Assembly (NCBI GenBank): GCA_029239355.1
Contig: JAQZAZ010000024.1
Location: forward strand, 1-50,726
DNA: 50,726 bases
Reading direction: 5' to 3'
Source: Sphingobacterium sp.
Lineage (GTDB): Bacteria > Bacteroidota > Bacteroidia > Sphingobacteriales > Sphingobacteriaceae
Part shown: in pieces, positions 26,541-36,337 of the stretch
How the letters are laid out: each line of letters opens with the position of its first letter
Position numbering within the stretch: the stretch's first letter is position 1
Notes under the pieces: generated by a model
The model's input: only the letters and a program-made list of their open reading frames with translations
Told to the model about the DNA's origin: nothing
Database searches by the model: none
Made by a program: the position numbers and the translations under genes

Positions 26541-28649
26541 ATGATAGAAAACGTATTTAGTACAGGTGATATATCGAAAAATGAAATAGAACGGTTATCG
26601 GCATTACGATATTACGAGATTATTGATACACCTCCTGAAGCCAGTTTTGATGGGTTGGTAAAACTTACTACCGAAATTTTTAATACGCCAATCGCTGTGC
26701 TATCACTTGTAGATGCGGACACCGTATTTTTTAAAGCCAATAGGGGTATAGACATCCCAGCGAGTATCAATCGCAAAGACAGCTTCTTTGATTTGGCAAT
26801 TTCTGACAAAGATGTTACAGTACTGGAAGACATACAGGAGAATGGGATTCAAAAAGCACACAATCTAGTTGAAGACTTGGGAATTCGTTTTTATGCCGCA
26901 GCGCCTCTGATTACATCAGAGGGCTTTTTGATAGGTGCATTGAGTATTATGGATAAGCAACCCCGCGGATTTAATGCGTCTGAAAGAAGCATCCTTGCCG
27001 GATTAGCCCGTACGGCGATGGATCAAATCGAGTTACGGAAAGCATCAATGGCCAAAATTGCCGATGTGGAACAAGTTAATGTTACTTTGGCAAATATGCA
27101 ACAACGTTTGATCGATCTAAATGGCCAATTGGAGAGTACCAACGCGCAGCTGAGCAAAACCAATACACAGCTCAACACATCATACCATACTACAGTTTCA
27201 CTGAACAGGGATCTTAAAAAGAGTGAGCAGCGTTTAAAATCATTTATCAACAAAGCCCCCGTCGCTTTTGCCACATTGACCGGCCGTGAAATGACCATCG
27301 AGGTCGCCAACGATATGGTTCTTTGGGTATGGGGCAAAACTCCCGCTGTTATCGGACAACCTCTAGCTAAGGCCTTGCCCGAGCTTAAAGACCAAGCGTA
27401 CCTTGATCTATTAGACCAAGTTTTTACAACTGGTGTCACCTATGTTGGCGATACAGCTTTAGTGAGCTTAGAGACCAATGGTGTCTTCGGAGATCATTAC
27501 TTCGATTTTATTTATGAACCGCTTAAAGATGAGGATGGGAATACAGAGTCCATCATTGTCATAGCCAATGAAGTTACCGATCGTATTCTTCAGAAAGAAA
27601 GTCTGCAAGCACTCAATCAACAGTTGGAAATAGCGTTGGAAGCCGGTGAGTTGGGTACATACAATTTAGACATCCAAAGCGGTAAAAATCATACATCATC
27701 CACATGCAGAGCACATTTCGGCCTTTCCAATAACGAGCTGTTTGAATTTAATGACTTTCTAAATTCAATTGTGCCGGAACATCGGGAGATCGTCAATAAT
27801 AAAGTCCAGGATGCGATCTTCAATAAAGTACCCTATCAGGCCGAATATCTTACGCAATGGCCTGACGGCTCCCGTCACTGGATTAGTTCATCAGGTCTGA
27901 CCCGCTATGATGCAGACGGTAATCCGATCAATTTGATTGGTGTGACTGTGGATGTCACGAAGCGAAAAAATTATGAGGCTCAGAAAGATGATTTCCTTAG
28001 TATAGCCAGCCACGAGTTAAAGACACCTATCACAAGTCTCAAAGGCACGATTCAGATGCTTGAAATGCTCAAAGATAAAGCTGCAGATCAAACCATTTGC
28101 AGACTTATAGACATGGCCGCCGTCAGCATTAAAAAAATTACAACACTGGTCGATGACCTTCTTAATATGCACCGAATCAGTGAGGGACAGCTAGCGTTAA
28201 AGTGGACGACTTTTTCGGTAACGAAAATCATTGATTCCTGTCGTAATGATGCGAGTCTGCTCGGCAAGTATCAGCTCAACGTGAGTGGTGATCTACATGC
28301 GACGCTCTATGCGGATGAACAACGTATTGAGCAGGTGTTAACTAATTTTATTAATAATGCAATCAAGTACGCTCCTACTTCATATGATATTGAAATTAAG
28401 ATTGAGCATCTCCCTGAACATGTAAAAATAAATGTACAGGATTTTGGTGAAGGAATAGCTCCTGCTGTTCAGCAACATATCTTTGGACGTTATTACAGGG
28501 CCAATCACGAAGGCAAAAAATATTCTGGTCTGGGACTAGGACTCTATATAGCGGCAGATATCATAAGTCGTCATGGTGGACAGATCGGGGTCGACAGTAC
28601 TTTAGGCGTTGGTAGCAATTTTTGGTTTACTATACCACATCCTGTATAG
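26541..28649 (+). CDS. GAF-PAS-PAS sensor histidine kinase
   Basis: Cytoplasmic sensor kinase of 702 residues. I use Met21 of the longest frame (26541) because ERLSALRYYEIIDTPPEASF is the typical opening of this GAF group. The GAF domain spans about 15-160, a coiled coil about 165-230, two PAS domains about 235-360 and 365-490 (the second ending in VTVDVTKRKNYE), the HisKA domain about 495-565 with the phospho-acceptor in SIASHELKTPITS, and the ATPase domain about 600-700 with NNAIKYAP, DFGEGI and GLGLGLYIA. There are no membrane helices. It precedes a second kinase and a response regulator on the same strand. Confidence 0.9.
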   Translation: MIENVFSTGDISKNEIERLSALRYYEIIDTPPEASFDGLVKLTTEIFNTPIAVLSLVDADTVFFKANRGIDIPASINRKDSFFDLAISDKDVTVLEDIQENGIQKAHNLVEDLGIRFYAAAPLITSEGFLIGALSIMDKQPRGFNASERSILAGLARTAMDQIELRKASMAKIADVEQVNVTLANMQQRLIDLNGQLESTNAQLSKTNTQLNTSYHTTVSLNRDLKKSEQRLKSFINKAPVAFATLTGREMTIEVANDMVLWVWGKTPAVIGQPLAKALPELKDQAYLDLLDQVFTTGVTYVGDTALVSLETNGVFGDHYFDFIYEPLKDEDGNTESIIVIANEVTDRILQKESLQALNQQLEIALEAGELGTYNLDIQSGKNHTSSTCRAHFGLSNNELFEFNDFLNSIVPEHREIVNNKVQDAIFNKVPYQAEYLTQWPDGSRHWISSSGLTRYDADGNPINLIGVTVDVTKRKNYEAQKDDFLSIASHELKTPITSLKGTIQMLEMLKDKAADQTICRLIDMAAVSIKKITTLVDDLLNMHRISEGQLALKWTTFSVTKIIDSCRNDASLLGKYQLNVSGDLHATLYADEQRIEQVLTNFINNAIKYAPTSYDIEIKIEHLPEHVKINVQDFGEGIAPAVQQHIFGRYYRANHEGKKYSGLGLGLYIAADIISRHGGQIGVDSTLGVGSNFWFTIPHPV

Positions 28650-28767
28650 GGGAAAATACCGTTTTTTTTCGAATTAATACGGTCTTAACAGAAAAGGCAT
28701 ATGGTTTGTTTTTAGTCTTCAAATTAAAAATTAAATTGTGGCACATTAACTCATCGGGTTAACAGTT

Positions 28768-30333
28768 ATGGAAAAAAATACATCTCATATTGATAAATTA
28801 AAACAACATATTCATATAAAGAGCAACGATCTTGATCTTTATCTCAAAGCATTAAATTCTGCCTACTCGGGCATAATTATAACCGATAATATGCAACATG
28901 ACAATCCTATTATATATTGTAATACGGCATTTGAAACAATCACTGGTTATTCGCACAATGAAATTATAGGGCACAATTGTCGTTTCTTACAGACACAGGA
29001 CCGTTCACAGCCCGAGCGCCAGATTATAAAAGATTCGATTAGTCGTGGTGAAGAATGTAAGGTCGAGATTCGTAATTATCGCAAGGACGGCACACTTTTC
29101 TGGAATGAGCTGTTTATCTCACCCGTCAAAAACGAGGAAGGGAAAGTGACGCATTTTATTGGTGTACAAAATGATATAACCGCCAGGAAAAAAGCCGAAC
29201 ATGACCTTCGCGAAGAGAAGTCTCATGTCGAACAAAAAATCCAAGAGCGCACCAAGGAGCTGCAGGACAAGGAGATTTTTCTTTCCAGCATCATTGAAAC
29301 AGTTAGGGAAAGCCTGTTGGTACTTGATGCCAATTATGTTGTTTTGAGTGCGAATAAGCATTTCTTAAATTCGTTTAAGGTCTCTTCGGAAGAAACTGTC
29401 GGCAAACCACTTTTTGAACTTGGTAAGAAGCAATGGAATATCAATTCACTAAAGGAACTGCTTACACAGATCTTGCCGACCAACAACCCTGTTATCGACT
29501 ACGAAGTAGACAATCTATTTCCACACATCGGTCGCAAAGTGATGTTGTTAAATGCGTATCGAATTGAATTTGAGGGGCATTACAAAGATCGTATATTGAT
29601 TGCTATCGAAGATATTACCGAGAAAAAAGAGCAGGATCGGCGGAAAGATGATTTTCTATCAATCGCCAGCCATGAGTTAAAAACGCCACTGACTACGATC
29701 AAGGGGCTGGTCCAAATCTTACAACGCATGAGTGCAGATCATCCAAATCCTAAGTTTGTGAACACGCTGGACAAGATGTCATCTTATGTTGATCGTTTAA
29801 ATCTGTTAATTACCAAGCTCTTGGATACCTCTAAAATACAATCTGGAAATATCGAATTGCATATGGAACCGTTTGATATTGATAAAACAATCCGAGACGC
29901 AATCGACAATATAAAGCTCGCTGTTCCGGGATATGAAATATGCCTGTCAGGTACAACCGGTGCTATTGTCGAGGGCGACGAGCTGCAAATAATCCAAGTA
30001 GTCAACAACTTGTTATCCAATGCGATCAAATATTCCCCCGATTCTGACAAGGTTGACGTAGGTATTCATAAAGTCGCCAATTTTGTTAAAATATCGGTGC
30101 GTGATTACGGTATGGGCATCAACTACCAGGATAGGTTGAAAATTTTCGAACGATTCTATCGGGCCAGCCATATACAGAAAAAATTTCCGGGACTCGGAAT
30201 CGGGCTCTATGTATCCCATGAGATTATTGCTAATCATAAAGGAACGTTATGGGTAGAGAGTGAGCCAGGAGAAGGTTCCACATTTAATTTCACATTACCA
30301 ATAATAAACAACGACGATAACCATGGAGCGTAA
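28768..30333 (+). CDS. LOV-domain histidine kinase (blue-light sensor)
   Basis: Soluble sensor kinase of 521 residues. Residues about 28-140 form a LOV domain: GHNCRFLQ contains the photo-adduct Cys71, and the flavin-contacting residues Asn103 (NYRKDG), Asn113 (FWNEL) and Gln134 (FIGVQND) are all present. A coiled coil, a second PAS domain (about 170-290), HisKA (about 292-360, SIASHELKTPLTT) and ATPase (about 395-510, NNLLSNAIKYSP, DYGMGI, GLGIGLYVS) follow. Blue light is expected to form a flavin-cysteine bond and change kinase activity. It overlaps the response regulator by 11 bases, so that protein is the likely partner. Confidence 0.9.
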   Translation: MEKNTSHIDKLKQHIHIKSNDLDLYLKALNSAYSGIIITDNMQHDNPIIYCNTAFETITGYSHNEIIGHNCRFLQTQDRSQPERQIIKDSISRGEECKVEIRNYRKDGTLFWNELFISPVKNEEGKVTHFIGVQNDITARKKAEHDLREEKSHVEQKIQERTKELQDKEIFLSSIIETVRESLLVLDANYVVLSANKHFLNSFKVSSEETVGKPLFELGKKQWNINSLKELLTQILPTNNPVIDYEVDNLFPHIGRKVMLLNAYRIEFEGHYKDRILIAIEDITEKKEQDRRKDDFLSIASHELKTPLTTIKGLVQILQRMSADHPNPKFVNTLDKMSSYVDRLNLLITKLLDTSKIQSGNIELHMEPFDIDKTIRDAIDNIKLAVPGYEICLSGTTGAIVEGDELQIIQVVNNLLSNAIKYSPDSDKVDVGIHKVANFVKISVRDYGMGINYQDRLKIFERFYRASHIQKKFPGLGIGLYVSHEIIANHKGTLWVESEPGEGSTFNFTLPIINNDDNHGA

Positions 30334-30688
30334 AACAATAATGATCTGTGACGACGACAAAGGCATACTCGAGATGCTTGAGTTATTTTTAGAATTAGAA
30401 GGATTTAACGTAATATGCGAGATAAACAGCACCAATTTGATTACGCAGCTCAATACACATAAACCAGATCTGTTGTTGTTGGACCTCTGGATGCCCCTAC
30501 TTTCGGGAGATCAGGTATTAAAAATCATCCGCGGGACAGCGGAAATCGAACATTTACCTGTCATTGTCCTTTCAGCTAGCGTCGATGGTAATGTCATTGC
30601 GAAAGAATTGGGAGCGAATGGCTTTATCGCAAAACCTTTTGATCTGGATGACATTACATCCGGAATCACGACTATATTGAGCAATTGA
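30323..30688 (+). CDS. Receiver-only response regulator (CheY-like)
   Basis: A 121-residue single receiver domain. The acidic pocket is CDDD near residues 9-12, the phospho-acceptor Asp is in LLLLDLWMPLLSGDQ (about residue 53), the Ser/Thr switch is in VIVLSAS, and the conserved Lys is in FIAKPFD. There is no output domain, so it must act by protein contact or in a phosphorelay. Its ATG lies inside the last codons of the LOV kinase, showing coexpression. Confidence 0.92.
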   Translation: MERKTIMICDDDKGILEMLELFLELEGFNVICEINSTNLITQLNTHKPDLLLLDLWMPLLSGDQVLKIIRGTAEIEHLPVIVLSASVDGNVIAKELGANGFIAKPFDLDDITSGITTILSN

Positions 30689-30721
30689 AGTAAACTATTT
30701 GAATATCGGGACGAGAGATTT

Positions 30722-30737
30722 TGTGATGTATGTCACA
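30722..30737. promoter_or_regulatory. Exact Crp-type binding dyad
   Basis: TGTGATGTATGTCACA matches the TGTGA-N6-TCACA consensus in all ten specified bases. Its centre is 67 bp before the ATG of the DJ-1/PfpI-like gene, in an intergenic stretch of 108 bp. A Crp/Fnr-family protein of this organism is the expected ligand, but none is in the window. Confidence 0.5.
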
Positions 30738-30796
30738 GCAAATTATAAGATGAAATAAGGAAGTTTGTGCTGACAAAAAAATAAAATGATAACGAT

Positions 30797-31600
30797 ATGA
30801 AAGTAAAACATCTCCTTAAACAAATGGGTATATTTTCCGTCCTATTGATGCTTACAGTAACGCAGTCCCGTGCAACAAATACGGAAGAAAATTCCCTGTC
30901 ACAGCCCGAAGCTGCCACAAAGCCCAAAATATTGTTTGTGGTAACTAGCCACGATACCAAAGGGAATACCGGTGAAAAAACAGGCTACTATCTCGGCGAA
31001 GTATCGCATCCCTGGGAGGTATTGACAGAGGCCGGTTACGAGATTGATTTTGTCAGTCCTCAGGGCGGTAATCCGCCTGTGGATGGATTTGACATGACCG
31101 ATCCTGTAAATAAAAAATTTTGGGAAGACAAACACTATCAGAATAAAATCAGCCATTCACTCAAGCCATCGCAGGTAAAACCTGAAGAATATAAAGCCAT
31201 CTTTTATGCCGGTGGGCATGGTGCGATGTGGGATTTTCCTTCCGATTCGCAAATAGCAACTATAGCCGCCAAGATTTACGAAGCGCATGGCGTTGTCGCT
31301 GCTGTATGCCACGGTCCGGCCGGCCTGACCAATATCAAGTTGAGTAATGGTGAATATTTGATAAAAGGCAAAAAAGTAAATGGTTTTACCAATGAAGAGG
31401 AACAACTCGTCAAGCTTACCGATGTCGTCCCTTTCTTATTGGAAGATAAGCTAAAGGCAATTGGTGGCCTTTATGAAAAATCCGGACCTTGGCAGCCACA
31501 TGTCACCGTAGACGGCAGGTTGATCAGCGGCCAAAATCCACAGTCAGCCAAAGCTGTAGGTGAAGCTATCGTGAAAGCGCTGCAGAACATAGGTTATTAG
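30797..31600 (+). CDS. Exported DJ-1/PfpI (Hsp31-like) family protein
   Basis: A 267-residue member of the class I glutamine amidotransferase-like DJ-1/PfpI superfamily. An N-terminal signal sequence (about 1-25) suggests a periplasmic place. The nucleophile elbow is AAVCHGPAGL with Cys171 and His172; the family Glu and strand are in GYEIDFVSPQGGNPPVDGFD and AIFYAGGHGAMWDF. Hsp31/YajL relatives act as chaperones or glyoxalases handling damaged proteins or methylglyoxal; which applies here is unknown. An exact Crp-type site lies upstream and a strong terminator downstream. Confidence 0.85.
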   Translation: MKVKHLLKQMGIFSVLLMLTVTQSRATNTEENSLSQPEAATKPKILFVVTSHDTKGNTGEKTGYYLGEVSHPWEVLTEAGYEIDFVSPQGGNPPVDGFDMTDPVNKKFWEDKHYQNKISHSLKPSQVKPEEYKAIFYAGGHGAMWDFPSDSQIATIAAKIYEAHGVVAAVCHGPAGLTNIKLSNGEYLIKGKKVNGFTNEEEQLVKLTDVVPFLLEDKLKAIGGLYEKSGPWQPHVTVDGRLISGQNPQSAKAVGEAIVKALQNIGY

Positions 31601-31634
31601 CTGAAAATCAATTTCAAACTTTGTAACACAAATA

Positions 31635-31661
31635 GAAGGCCGTAACATTGTTACGGCCTTC
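31635..31661. terminator. Bidirectional terminator between convergent genes
   Basis: GAAGGCCGTAAC (31635-31646) and GTTACGGCCTTC (31650-31661) form a perfect 12-bp stem with a 3-base loop, followed by TTTT. It lies 34 bases after the DJ-1-like stop and 29 bases after the minus-strand SusD stop, so it can serve both transcripts. Confidence 0.85.
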
Positions 31662-31690
31662 TTTTCCATCGCCCCCTCTACTTTATCTAT

Positions 31691-33322
31691 TTATTGATAA
31701 CCTTCGTTTTGTGTAAACTCATCTTTATTTGTAATGGCGTCTAGCTGAGCCTGCGGTATGGGCCGTACCCGGTGATAATCTTGGATATAGGTGGCGATAT
31801 CCGGGTTGTGCGCTTTGACTCGTTCGACTAATTTTCCCGTACGTTTGAGGTCAAACCAACGGATCTGTTCACCAGCAAATTCCCGCGCGCGCTCATCAAG
31901 GATAAAATCGAGCGTAACTTGAGCCGGTGTGACCTTCATCTTTTCCTCCCAACCAGGTTGTGCTGCCCGCGTGCGCACAATGTTTATCCAGTGTGCTGCA
32001 GAATCCCGGTTACCCAGATTTAACTGCGCCTCCGCCGCATTGAGATAAAGTTCTGCAAATCGGATGGCAAAAACATCGCGGGCACTCTGCGCTTCATTGG
32101 ATGAAGGACGTGTGGGATCTAAAAATTTAGTTAGGGTCGGATAACGTAATTGGTCTTTCACCTTTCCGTCACTGGCATAGATATAATTCCTGTCATAGAC
32201 CTTATAGGGTTTGCCGGTGTTACTTATCGCTCTACGCGTAGCGAAGACAGCGGTATCTCCCAGTTTGACCGTAGTTGTTGGGTTATTGGAATAAAATACC
32301 TCTTTAAAAGATGCTACGTAGCGGCTATCCCCTTCAGGATACAAGTCCAATAGAAAACGTGTGGGCATATATCTGTTAAATGGACGGCCATTAGTGAGGT
32401 CGCGCTGCATGCCAGTCTCTGTATCATATTTCATTAGAAACAGCAGATGGCCATTGTTGCTACCCCGGTTGTGTCCCAGCGGATTGAGGATTTTATCACT
32501 TATATCGTTCAAGGCCAGATTGGTCGAATAATTGATTGCATAAACGACCTCCTTATTTTTTAAGTTGGCCATATTCCAAAGGTCAGCATAGTTTTTGAGC
32601 AGTTCAAAGCCATAATTTCCCTTAATGACCGACACGGCATATTCATTGGCTTCCTTATATTTTCCATGAGAAAGGTATACGCGGGACAGGAAAGCACGAG
32701 CCGCGGGATTGGTCACGCGACCATAGTCAGAGACCGTATTAGGAAGGTCTTTAATTGCTGCCAGAAGATCCGATTCGATCAGCGTGTAAAATTCCGCTGG
32801 TGCTGTCTTGTTTGCTGTCGTGACGATGCCGACAGTTTCTGTCGTGGTTAGATGCACGCCACCCCATGTCTGCAGGATATGCCAATAGTAAAAGGCGCGC
32901 AGAAAACGCAGTTCGGCTAGCCTGATAGCTTTGGTGCTTTCATTCAAACCTGCCGCATCGATGCGGGCAATACCTGCATTACAGATATTCACGGCCGAAT
33001 ACAATGCTTTCCATTCTGTTGCTAGCGCAGCGTTGTTTCCCTGGAGATTAATATACTTCATTAAGTCTGGAAACGTATCCCCGGCGCCACTCATCCATAG
33101 GTCTGTGCCCATCTCCGAAATGCTGTACCCCTCTTCCTTTCCATACCACCAGCGTTGGTAGGAATAGGCTGCGTTTACTAATGATTCAAAACCCTCCGGC
33201 GTCGCGAACACCTTCTCTGAAGTCAATCCACTTGGATTGTACTCATCCAAAATCTTTGAACAACTCGATGAAGCGAGCACTACCAAAGAGGCTATTACGA
33301 TATTTTTGATATTTCTTTTCAT
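31691..33322 (-). CDS. SusD/RagB-family surface lipoprotein
   Basis: A 543-residue nutrient-binding lipoprotein. The signal ends in the lipobox ASSSC (Cys20), followed by SKILDEYNPSGLTSEKVFA. SusD hallmarks are ELRFLRAFYYWHILQTWGGV (about 132-151) and the C-terminal DERAREFAGEQIRWFDLKRT. It lies 11 bp after its SusC partner. No hydrolase, sulfatase, SusE/F or dedicated regulator accompanies the pair, so the ligand cannot be guessed from context. Confidence 0.94.
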   Translation of the reverse strand: MKRNIKNIVIASLVVLASSSCSKILDEYNPSGLTSEKVFATPEGFESLVNAAYSYQRWWYGKEEGYSISEMGTDLWMSGAGDTFPDLMKYINLQGNNAALATEWKALYSAVNICNAGIARIDAAGLNESTKAIRLAELRFLRAFYYWHILQTWGGVHLTTTETVGIVTTANKTAPAEFYTLIESDLLAAIKDLPNTVSDYGRVTNPAARAFLSRVYLSHGKYKEANEYAVSVIKGNYGFELLKNYADLWNMANLKNKEVVYAINYSTNLALNDISDKILNPLGHNRGSNNGHLLFLMKYDTETGMQRDLTNGRPFNRYMPTRFLLDLYPEGDSRYVASFKEVFYSNNPTTTVKLGDTAVFATRRAISNTGKPYKVYDRNYIYASDGKVKDQLRYPTLTKFLDPTRPSSNEAQSARDVFAIRFAELYLNAAEAQLNLGNRDSAAHWINIVRTRAAQPGWEEKMKVTPAQVTLDFILDERAREFAGEQIRWFDLKRTGKLVERVKAHNPDIATYIQDYHRVRPIPQAQLDAITNKDEFTQNEGYQ

Positions 33323-33333
33323 TTATTTAGCAT

Positions 33334-36327
33334 TTAAAATCCAACATTCACACCGAATACAAACAATTTTGTCATCGGAAAATTCTCCGATCCACCCCTT
33401 TCAGGATCATAGGAGTTCAACAGATCTGATTTTGTCCACGTAAATGGATTTTTGGCCGTACCGTATACCCGCAGTTTCTTGACAAAGCCATCCTTTAAAA
33501 TGGACTGCGGGAAATTGTACCCCAGCGATATATTTCTGATCCGGAGGTATGAGCCATCTACGTAGCCCAATGAGCTGGAGTATAATGTACTTGCCAGCGA
33601 CAGTCCGGAGTTTGGCCTTGGATTGGCATTGGTCGGGTTCTCCGGAGTCCAATAGTCAATGATTGCCGAACTCTGCCCCAAGCCCTGCGGATCATAACGG
33701 CGCAAGAAATTCGGTTGTAATGTTTGCCCCCATCTCGCAAAAAGTAATACATTCAGGTCAAACCCTTTATAGCTAAACGTATTGTCCCAGGAGCCAAACC
33801 ACTTTGGTCTAGGCGTCCCGACGATAACACGGTCGTTGCTGGCATCGATTTTTCCATCTCCATTGATATCCCGCACATGAATATCACCCGGCTTTTGATT
33901 GTATTTAGCAGCTTCCTCCTCCTGGCCAAGTTGCCAGATGCCCAACTTATCATAATCATAGAAGACAGTGGTTGGATGTCCGATAAACCAGCCGTTCCCG
34001 ATGTCATCCGAGCTGGTCACCAATTCAACGATTTCTTCCTTATTTCGGGTATAGGAAATTGCGGTATTCCAGGTGAAAGAGGCATCTTTTACCACATCAG
34101 CATTCACCGTAAGCTCGATACCACGGTTGCGGGTTTTGCCGATATTCTGAATCACATTGCTTATCCCAGTCGATGGCGGAAGCCCACGTTCAAGCAATAA
34201 TTTTGACGTTTTGGAATCGTAATAGTCGATGGTTCCGGAGATACGGCCCTTCATGATGCCAAAATCCAATCCTGCATTTGTGGTGGCAGTGATCTCCCAG
34301 CCCAGATTGGGGTTGCCGATCTGTGACGCAAAAGTATATCCTGTGGCAGAAGCATCATCATATGCAAAAGCCACCCGGCTCAGGTTGCTCTGTGTTGAGT
34401 AAGGTGATACTGCATAATTACCCGCTCTACCCCAGCTCAGTCTAGCTTTTAACTCGCTAAATAAAGTCTGATTTTTCATAAAAGATTCATCGACAATGCG
34501 CCACCCAGCGGCTACAGATGGAAAGAAAGCCCATTTGCTGCCCTTGGCCAAGATCGAAGATCCATCTGAGCGTCCAGTTGCTGTTAGCAGGTATTTTCCT
34601 TTGTAACTATAGTTTACCCGTCCGGCAAAAGAAAGAAGATTGTTCATACTATAGGCGGTCGTTGTCGCCAGATTTTTGGAAGCATTGCCGAGCGCATAGA
34701 AAAGCTGGCTATCTAGGATCAGCCCCTCACCCGAAGCATCTATACGATCAGACCTGTTCCAGAGAATACTGTTGACGGCTGTAATATTCAAGTTATGGTC
34801 GCCAAAAGAGTTTTGATAAGACAATACATTTTCCCAGTTCACTAGGTGACTATTTTCAGTGCTATAGGTTGCCTTTGATGCCGACCCATTCCGGTCAATG
34901 GTATACATTCCCGCGAAAGACCCCTCCCTATTGTTATTAAGCGTCACACCTATGGTCGATTTGCCCGAAAACCCTCTCCAAGGCTTCAGTTCGAGATAGC
35001 CATTGATGAGGGTACGGGTCACGAGGTTTTGCGCATCATACGCATTCGGTTCGAGATCGGCCAGTGGGTTGATGGCTGAGCCATTCAATGGATAGCGTAT
35101 TAAACTGCCATCTTCGTTGTAGATCCGTCCCAGTGGGCTAATTTTATTGGCCTGATTTAAAGGGTCGCGTGCTGCCTGGATTTTGTAATGCGTGACCTGC
35201 GATTGCATTCCCGCCCGAAAATATGTTCCCAGTTCCTGATCAATATTGAGCCGGCCGCCAAAACGGTCTGATTTATCCTGTTCGAAAATTCCCCTTTCAT
35301 TCAAAAAATCGCCAGAGAAATAAACCTTCGTTTTTTCAGTACCAGCATTGATGCCGACTTGATAATTTTGCTGAAAACCCTCCTTGACCAAAAGGTCAAA
35401 ATAATTGGTATACTCATTGTTTTTGATGGCGTCGAGTTCGGCCGTGTTGAAGATGGCGGCATCATCTGCTTCGCTGCTCCATTTACCCGTGGTACGATAC
35501 GCTTCGCGCCGCAATTTAATCCATTGGTCCAAATTCATGACCTCCGGGTAGCGCGCTACTTTGGAGACACCGGCATAGGCGTTGAAGGAAATTTGTGCTG
35601 CTCCAGTTTTCCCTTTTTTAGTGGTTATGATAATGACGCCATTAGCACCTCTTGAGCCATAGATTGCGGTCGACGAAGCATCTTTCAAGACCTCCATGGA
35701 TTCTACGTCATTCGGATTAATATCCTGAATGTTGCTGTACTGAATCCCATCGACGATATACAGGGGGCCGTTTTGGGCGGTTATGGATCGATTACCACGG
35801 ATTGTAACATTCACGCCCGACGACGCCGCGCCGCTACTCCTGGTCACATCCATTCCTGATACTTTGCCCTGTACCGACTCGAGCATATTTGCTGAGGGAA
35901 CCTTGGCAATTTCATCGCCCTTGACCGAAACCACCGACCCAGTAAGGTCACGTTTTCTAACAGTGCCATAGCCTACGACAACGACCTCATCGAGCTTCGA
36001 GTCATTTGACGTCAGCACGATGGTGAGCGGTTTTCCAGCTACGATAGTTACGTTTTGCGAATCAGCACCTAGGTAAGTTACCGACAACTGTTTGACATCT
36101 TTAGGCAGTTTGAGTGAAAAGTTTCCGTTTGCATCAGAGGATGTGGATATTGCGCTATTTCCCACGGCCCGAATTGTTGCTCCGGATAGTGGTTTTCCCT
36201 GTGGATCTTTGACTATCCCATTTACACTTTGTTCCTGTCCGCGAACATGAGAAGCAGACAAAACAAGCATCACGCTCAGAGCAGTAGTTTTTAGGATACT
36301 ACTTTCCCATTCAATCTTTGGTATCAT
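33334..36327 (-). CDS. SusC/RagA TonB-dependent outer-membrane receptor
   Basis: A 997-residue importer. A signal peptide (about 1-30, ending in SHVRGQ) is followed by a carboxypeptidase-regulatory-like domain (about 33-110, VNGIVKDPQGKPLSGATIRA), the plug (from EVVVVGYGTVRKRDLTGSVV, about 114, through DASSTAIYGSRGANGVI) and a barrel ending in a strand finishing in GVNVGF. Unlike the receptor at 14748 it lacks an STN domain, so it is not controlled by a FecR-type route. Inverted repeats and LacI-family-like dyads lie in the 110 bp upstream. Confidence 0.95.
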   Translation of the reverse strand: MIPKIEWESSILKTTALSVMLVLSASHVRGQEQSVNGIVKDPQGKPLSGATIRAVGNSAISTSSDANGNFSLKLPKDVKQLSVTYLGADSQNVTIVAGKPLTIVLTSNDSKLDEVVVVGYGTVRKRDLTGSVVSVKGDEIAKVPSANMLESVQGKVSGMDVTRSSGAASSGVNVTIRGNRSITAQNGPLYIVDGIQYSNIQDINPNDVESMEVLKDASSTAIYGSRGANGVIIITTKKGKTGAAQISFNAYAGVSKVARYPEVMNLDQWIKLRREAYRTTGKWSSEADDAAIFNTAELDAIKNNEYTNYFDLLVKEGFQQNYQVGINAGTEKTKVYFSGDFLNERGIFEQDKSDRFGGRLNIDQELGTYFRAGMQSQVTHYKIQAARDPLNQANKISPLGRIYNEDGSLIRYPLNGSAINPLADLEPNAYDAQNLVTRTLINGYLELKPWRGFSGKSTIGVTLNNNREGSFAGMYTIDRNGSASKATYSTENSHLVNWENVLSYQNSFGDHNLNITAVNSILWNRSDRIDASGEGLILDSQLFYALGNASKNLATTTAYSMNNLLSFAGRVNYSYKGKYLLTATGRSDGSSILAKGSKWAFFPSVAAGWRIVDESFMKNQTLFSELKARLSWGRAGNYAVSPYSTQSNLSRVAFAYDDASATGYTFASQIGNPNLGWEITATTNAGLDFGIMKGRISGTIDYYDSKTSKLLLERGLPPSTGISNVIQNIGKTRNRGIELTVNADVVKDASFTWNTAISYTRNKEEIVELVTSSDDIGNGWFIGHPTTVFYDYDKLGIWQLGQEEEAAKYNQKPGDIHVRDINGDGKIDASNDRVIVGTPRPKWFGSWDNTFSYKGFDLNVLLFARWGQTLQPNFLRRYDPQGLGQSSAIIDYWTPENPTNANPRPNSGLSLASTLYSSSLGYVDGSYLRIRNISLGYNFPQSILKDGFVKKLRVYGTAKNPFTWTKSDLLNSYDPERGGSENFPMTKLFVFGVNVGF

Positions 36328-36337
36328 AAGGTATTAC

